From: Phoenix dactylifera
Lineage: Eukaryota > Streptophyta > Magnoliopsida > Arecales > Arecaceae
Direction: 5' to 3'
NCBI RefSeq assembly: GCF_009389715.1
Contig: NC_052397.1
Coordinates: 15,944,129 to 16,008,128 of the forward strand
DNA length: 64,000 bases
Shown: in pieces, positions 58,722 through 64,000 of the stretch
How the letters are laid out: each line of letters opens with the position of its first letter
Position numbering within the stretch: position 1 is the first letter of the stretch
The notes under the pieces: model-generated
The model's input: only the letters and a program-made list of their open reading frames with translations
The model's database searches: none
What the model was told of the DNA's origin: nothing
Program-made: the position numbers and the translations under genes

Positions 58722-59578
58722 ATATGATAAATAGATTAAAAGAACAATCAGTAATCTCTTTCACACACAAAAAAAAAAAATTCTGCGTAATTAGCAATAT
58801 TTCGAGAATTATAATATTAATTTTAATTATCCCAACATGGAGAGTCTTCTGATCCATTACACCATATTTGTGATCTTGAAAATAATGATTAAGAACAGAA
58901 GAGAAGATAGCAATATTTTTTGAGGGGGAGGTCGTGACAGATTTCTTTCTGGTTGACATGAGCATGACTGCGGTAATTTCAGCCGATCATCTGGTTGTTG
59001 TAGTCCAAATATTTGCATCCATGTATGTACGAGCATGAGTTATCAAGAGAGATGTCATCTCAAGATCAGCTCAAACTTTCTCCACTTTTTTTTTTTTTTG
59101 CTTAAATCTTTCTCCACTTTGGGAGCGAAGAAAGCGATAACCATTGCACTAGAAGTATCAAACTAGGAAATTTAAGATAAGATGTGAAAGAAGATCCATA
59201 AAGTACATATAGATGTGATAGAAGACTCGTTGTACGAGGGAATCGAATTTGATTTTCTCTGCAAGGAAATACTGCACCTCTTGGCCTTAAACATTCTGCA
59301 TGAAAATCCACACAAATGATGTAGGAAAAAATGTCATTGCAATGGTGCCAATGGTTGGATGAGAATCGACAGACTGAGATTGGGGGCAAAGTTTCTTGCA
59401 CTCTAGTCCTCTTGCTACAAGTCCATATCATAATTAATCAGAAGAAATTATATACTACATCGTATGCACCATATAGCTATGCACCGTGCCAATCACCTTG
59501 GCTCATTCCTGTGGCTCAAATTTTATTAGGTCTGACCTAAAAATCTCTAATCAAAAGAATTTATCAAGCCAGGCAAAG
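58722..59578. other. Intergenic DNA, nothing recognised
   Basis: AT-rich, several A/T homopolymers (58769, 59085). No conserved frame or element end is visible. Confidence 0.4.
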
Positions 59579-61990
59579 TGTTACACCTCGAACCTAGAGC
59601 ACAACAGACGCCGCATACCTATAGAGCGGACCATACGAGCATGCAATATTACTGATTAAATCATATTATCTCAAAGTAATAATAATAATTCTTCGATTTT
59701 TAAAAAATTATTTAATCAAGAACTAAACAAATCATTCTTATATTCAATTGTCACATAAGAAAAATATGCTGACTATTTATTATTATTCAAATCAAAAAAA
59801 AATTGTTCAAACCAAAGTAGTCTAACTAGTCTAAACTAGAACTTCGGTAATTGCGAATATCTTCAGAAAATCTAGCATAATTCCCCAAGTTCCGATCAAT
59901 TATGATTCAGGATCTGAAAAAGAAAAAAAAGAAAAAGTAATGAGCTATACTAACTCAGTAAGTAACATAACACCACAAAATGGGGTCTACGCATACAAAT
60001 TAAATAATTAAATAGCATGATAATGACTGAAAATAAATCAAATTTTAAATAATACATATATATCTTTTAAAATTTATTATTATTTTTATAAACTGATACT
60101 AAAGTCCAACATCAAGCTATGGCTACATAACTTAGTGGCATGGGTCATTTACAGGATGCACAAAGTACCAGATGTCACTATTCTAATCACCGGTAGTTTG
60201 GTGTCGAAATCAGTTTCTCATATTATAAGTTGATAGGGCATTGGAGGGGCTAGATCATAACCGTGTTGAGAGTACATAAATATTAAACAAATTTCCTAAT
60301 TTATCTAATTATATTATCTAAATTTCATAACATAATACATATTTTTTAAAATAAATACTAATAATAACATGCCTGACCCATGTAATTAAGTATAAAATAA
60401 ATACCACAATCAAATATAATAAACTAATTACCACAATCAACAAGATTTTTTTTGTCAAAACATCAACTAATGTTAATTTAATTGATCTATCACAAGATCA
60501 TAAATTATAGCACATTATCCATCGTAGAGCATTTGAGCATAAAATATTCTTCAAGATTGATAATTATACTCAAATTCTTTCAAAAGCATAAGCTAAAAAT
60601 CTAAGAGAAAAAAAAAGGTTCATAATAAAATATTCAAATTCGAGATCAATTAATGCTAGAACCAACATTCCAGTAATCATAGACTTCAGTTGCTAGAAAT
60701 TTTCTTTGCATGGTAGATAGGAGAACCTAATAATGAAATAATATAATGATAACCTAATCAATCAAGAATCAAAAATACCATCTTTTTCTTTGACAACGAA
60801 ATTCTCCCTGATAAGAAAAACCATCACAAACTTTTCCAAAGCAAAGCGATGCTATTTCTAACCAGCCCAAAAATTATTCAAACCACCAACATTTTCGAGA
60901 TTTACTAGTTAACTTCCAATCAAAATACCAACCTTCATTGTAAACTGAAGAGAGAGAATTTTAGTCTGGGTTCAATCAGGAATTTGGTCTTGGTTGTTAA
61001 TAGCACGGGCCATCCTTGCATCTAATCCACAAGCCCAAGAGAAATCAGTTTTTTTTTTAAATTAATAAATAAATAAGGACAAAATGGGGAGAAAAGAAGA
61101 AATAAGAAGAAGAAGAAAATGAGACGAAATAGAGGGAAGAGGAGAGATGAGACCAAGGAACGGTGGTGGCAGCCAAGTTGTGGTGGTAGGGGGTCAATGG
61201 CCAGCCGGAGGCGATGGTGGCTGGTGGAAATGGGTCGCATGGCCAAAACTAGAGAAGGGAAGCGAAGAGTGGCAGCACCCCAAGCTGCCTCGATGGCAAG
61301 GAAGAAGCAAGAAGGTGGAAAGAAGCTCTTCGACGAGCTGTAGTGGTGGCAGCACTCAATTGTAGTAGTAGATTTTAGCAGATTTTGGTGATATAGGTCT
61401 CAAAACAAAAAACAGAGCAACAGAAAAAATAGAGTGAGGACGAGACTTTGGGTGACAACACTTGGCTGTGGTGGCACGACGGCCACCGGAGAAAAGGAAG
61501 AAAGGGAGGAGGGGGCTCGGAGATGGTCCGTCGTGGGGGATGAGGGGAATTTGAAAGAAGGTTTTTGAAAAGGATAAGTCCGATATAACAGTGATAACGC
61601 CAGCCGTTCGCCGGTTGGAGTGACCCTAACGGTTGGCAGCCATTGGCACCAGCCCCGCGGAGATCACGTCGACCGTTCTCTGCGGCCATATCTCCAATGA
61701 ATAGGAGATCGGGTAGAGGAATGCGGTTCCTTTATTCCGATCCTTTTTCTCCCTTTTTTTTTTTGAAGTTCTTAACTGAAGTCGGTTGGGCCTGCCAACT
61801 TCAGTCCAGAATAGGCCTACTAGGCCAATTCTCATGCAAAGACTAAACACAAATAAGTTGAGTAAGCAAGGAGTCTGCTTTTAAGCACATTACAACAAAA
61901 TTAGGAATCCCTAACATTATTTTAGTGATATTTTTCAAAAAATGTTGGAAAATGCTTGTTTAGCCCGCATTTAAATCAAATTACTGGGTC
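59579..61990 (-). mobile_element. Probable retrotransposon-derived non-coding DNA (Gypsy-like LTR)
   Basis: The left border TGTTACACCTCGAACC resembles, in reverse, the GGTTCG(G/A)GG(C/T)GTAACA-type LTR ends of plant Gypsy elements. The following text has the features of such LTRs: AT-rich DNA, GATCTGAAAAAGAAAAAAAAG, and a GAGCTATACTAACTCAGTAAGTAAC phrase near 59940. A purine-rich part follows at 61080-61370. No primer-binding site lies next to 59579 and the right border was not found, so length and class are uncertain. Confidence 0.35.
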
Positions 61991-62996
61991 TTTTGTGAAA
62001 TCCATTGAATTAGCGATATTATTTTCTGGTATTTTTGGAAAATGCCACGGAACTGTATTTTACCCAAAATTTTTGGTGAAATGCTGGCTATAGAAATATA
62101 TTCTTATTGTATGATTAGCCCATACGAGTTAAAAATGCCGGTTAATAATGTATTTTTGCCAGCTTTAATAAAGTAACTAATTAAAAATCTGGATTAAAAT
62201 TAAAAAAGTCCTAATTAAAAACTAAAACTCCACGCCTAATTTCTCCCCCTCCCGTGCTCCATCCTCCGCCCAAATCTGCCACCGTTCAAATCACCACGAA
62301 CAGATCCCTCCCACCAGCTGGATCGCAATCCCGGTTGCAATCCGAGTTCCATGATCAAAGGAACCACAAATTATTGTAGTCACTTTAAAAAAAAAAAAAG
62401 ACTCGATGTTACAATCTAATTTGAATAATATTTTTTCTTTTCCTTTGAAAGAGTGGGAGGCTAAGGTATAAAGCAAACGGTACGTGCTCTCTAATCCAAA
62501 TCTATAGGCAGCCATATCCGCCAAACGATGGCGGGGAAGAAAGAAAGCAAAGCAAGTGAAGGTAAAGGAAATGACAAATGATAAGATTTTGGGAGTGAAA
62601 GCGAATGAATCTAAAACCTACTATGAGACTTTATATTGCAACACTGCTTATGATAAGATTAAAACCACGTTCATCATGAGCTCCATTGCCCCAACTGAGG
62701 CAGCGTATCAATATCTCACAACGAATTCGGCATGGGGAGGACGAGATGGGATATTGAGGTTCTCTACCAACATATGGGGGGAAAGAGAGAGGGGAGGCAA
62801 GGCTACAATTCGGTTTCACAAGAGGGGAGCCGAAGACCACGGTGACCTCGTCGCCAAGGAGGATTGAGCTCCATCCCGCAAGCTGCAAGGAAGCCCTTCT
62901 CCCCCATCGCCGGCACCAGAGGGGATTTCTACCTCAAAATCATAAAACCCAGCTCGGATTCGTCAACGCTGGGGAATGAGAGATTCGGTTCTTTGC
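61991..62996. other. Intergenic DNA, no gene recognised
   Basis: AT-rich to 62220, then mixed. Frames at 62556-62888 on both strands have no recognisable domain. Confidence 0.35.
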
Positions 62997-63179
62997 CTTG
63001 ATGGTGCTTGCGAAGCACAAGGAGTCGAAGAACATGCTGCCGGGGTAGCCTTGGTTGCTGGAGGCAATGGCAAAGTTCTCAACAATGCAGGACTCGAGGT
63101 TGAAGAAGTTGACCCAATGCTTGGACCTGACCTAGCCCATGAGGGGCTGGGTGCCGAGGAGGTAGCCAAAGGAGGAGGA
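62997..63179 (-). pseudogene. LHCB6 (CP24) chlorophyll a/b-binding protein gene relic
   Basis: The minus strand reads SFGYLLGTQPLMG, stop, VRSKHWVNFFNLES, then ENFAIASSNQGYPGSMFFDS and CFASTIK. This follows the LHCB6 order (SFGSLLGTQ, MGW-ESKRWVDFFNPES, AENF, QGYPGGKFFDP, LAGTIK) of the minor photosystem II antenna protein CP24. An in-frame TAG stands at 63132-63134 where the family has Trp. About a dozen residues are missing before ENFA, and several conserved residues are changed. Neither the N-terminal half nor the third transmembrane helix was found nearby. It is a small dead fragment, about 60 codons. Confidence 0.7.
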
Positions 63180-63735
63180 CCATGGTGGCCACGGCCCATC
63201 ACTCATGGATTAGGCGTCGAGGGTGGACTGTTGGGGAGGTGAGGAGCCAAGGAGCCGAGGAAAGAAGGAGACAGCAGCTCGGGCTTGGGTCGGGCTTGGG
63301 CCAGGTTGATGTGAACCTGAGCCCGGCCCATTTAATGGGGAGCTCAAACTTCAGGCCCAGCCCGGCCCGTCTACAATTCTCCAACCACAAGCGGGCCAGG
63401 CGAGCCACCCGGGATTTGAACAGGCTAATTAGGCCTCAAACCATATGGGGAACCCTCAGGGAAGGAATTGGAGACTCAAACCACCTAGCTGGTTTGTGTG
63501 TGAGAGAGAGGAGTGGGAAAACGGGCAAGAGAAGGAGGAAGAGAAAGGTACAAGGTTGGGGGCGGGTCAGAGGAGGAATAGAGGAGAGAAACCTTGGGGG
63601 GGAGAGCAAGAAGGGGAAGTGCTATAGGGGTTCCCTAGCCACAACGGACCAAGGAGCCTAAGGGAAGAATGCTTCCAAGAGATTCTCTCTCTAAGCATGG
63701 GGTTGAGAGAGCCCTGCCTATGAGAAGTCTAACAA
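63180..63735. other. GC-rich intergenic DNA with GGGCC words
   Basis: Includes a GGGTCGGGCTTGGGCC / GCCCAGCCCGGCCCG inverted word pair near 63286-63370 and purine-rich DNA at 63500-63620. No supported gene. Confidence 0.4.
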
Positions 63736-64000
63736 TAGAGATGGGCACTGGGCCGGGCCGCCCACGGCCCGGCACGGCACGGCACGAAGCGGGCCGTGCC
63801 TGGCACGGCCCATTTGATAGGGCCGTGCTGGGTCACAGGGTACTGGCCCGTGGGCCGTGCCTGGCACGGCCCGCTTCGGGCCTGGGCCGGCACGGCCCGG
63901 TCTAGGCCCGCGGGCCAAGCACGGCACGGCCCGCGGGCCAGCACGGCACGGCCCATAAGGGCCTGGGCCGGGCTGGCACGCGGGCCTGGCACGGTCTGGG
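63736..64000. repeat. GC-rich degenerate repeat of GGGCCG/GGCACGGCCC words, cut by the window end
   Basis: Starting after GATGGGCACTGGGCCGGGCC, the sequence consists of shuffled words GGCACGGC, GGGCCGTGCC, CCCGCGGGCC and GGCCTGGGCCGGG on both strands, about 75-80% GC. GATGGGCA-type starts are seen on non-autonomous hAT-like repeats. The frames crossing it (RAVPGTA-like strings) are artefacts. Confidence 0.75.

Noticed and set aside
61119-61365. Overlapping Arg/Gly/Lys-rich frames
   Set aside because: They run through purine-rich repeat DNA in two phases at once and have no recognised family.
62556-62888. Frames on both strands next to the LHCB6 relic
   Set aside because: I tried to read them as the missing LHCB6 parts or another gene, but neither frame fits.
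63669-63992. Frames in the GC-rich right edge
   Set aside because: They translate a degenerate word repeat and carry no domain.

Overview
The window is nuclear DNA of a flowering plant, most likely a monocot and possibly a palm (inference). Genes have short plant-type introns with GT-AG borders. Several coding sequences are GC-rich towards their start codons (the PPR gene, the proline-rich gene, the TPD1-like gene), as in many monocots. The intergenic DNA is full of plant retrotransposons, TRIMs, LINE ends and MITE-like repeats. No organellar, bacterial or CRISPR sequence was seen.

From left to right: a TPD1-like secreted signalling peptide gene (minus, 765-1621); a single-exon DUF4408/DUF761 membrane protein gene (plus, 6308-6940); a MITE-like element (8582-9310); a decayed minus-strand Copia element (about 11980-13740); a roughly 2.7 kb satellite-like tandem array with trimeric higher-order organisation (about 14150-16900), split by a small LINE end with a 14-bp target duplication; and a proline-rich two-helix membrane protein gene (minus, 17285-17767).

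The middle third is a broken SEC61 alpha gene (21249-32647). All its coding exons can be found, but it has one frameshift and two in-frame stops. Its last intron carries a very young Ty1-Copia element (25614-30478) lying directly against a TRIM-like LTR.

The right half holds an 11-exon MAP70 microtubule-associated protein gene (36343-41974), an intronless PPR-SMR gene of the SVR7/ATP4 type (minus, 47655-49823), a LINE RNase H remnant (52607-53240), a Pi21-like heavy-metal-associated proline-rich gene (minus, 54959-56660), a tandem TRIM retrotransposon with three LTRs and two 85-bp internal regions (57759-58716), probable retrotransposon-derived DNA, a small relic of an LHCB6 (CP24) antenna gene (62997-63179) and a GC-rich repeat at the right edge.

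The genes are unrelated neighbours, not an operon or pathway: anther signalling, ER translocation (dead copy), cortical microtubules, chloroplast RNA metabolism and metal-binding/defence-type proteins. The least ordinary signals are the trimeric satellite array, the LTR-internal-LTR-internal-LTR TRIM, the SEC61A pseudogene and the odd 5' junction of its young Copia insertion. Exon borders were placed by reading splice sites and conserved protein continuity by eye; no alignment was run.
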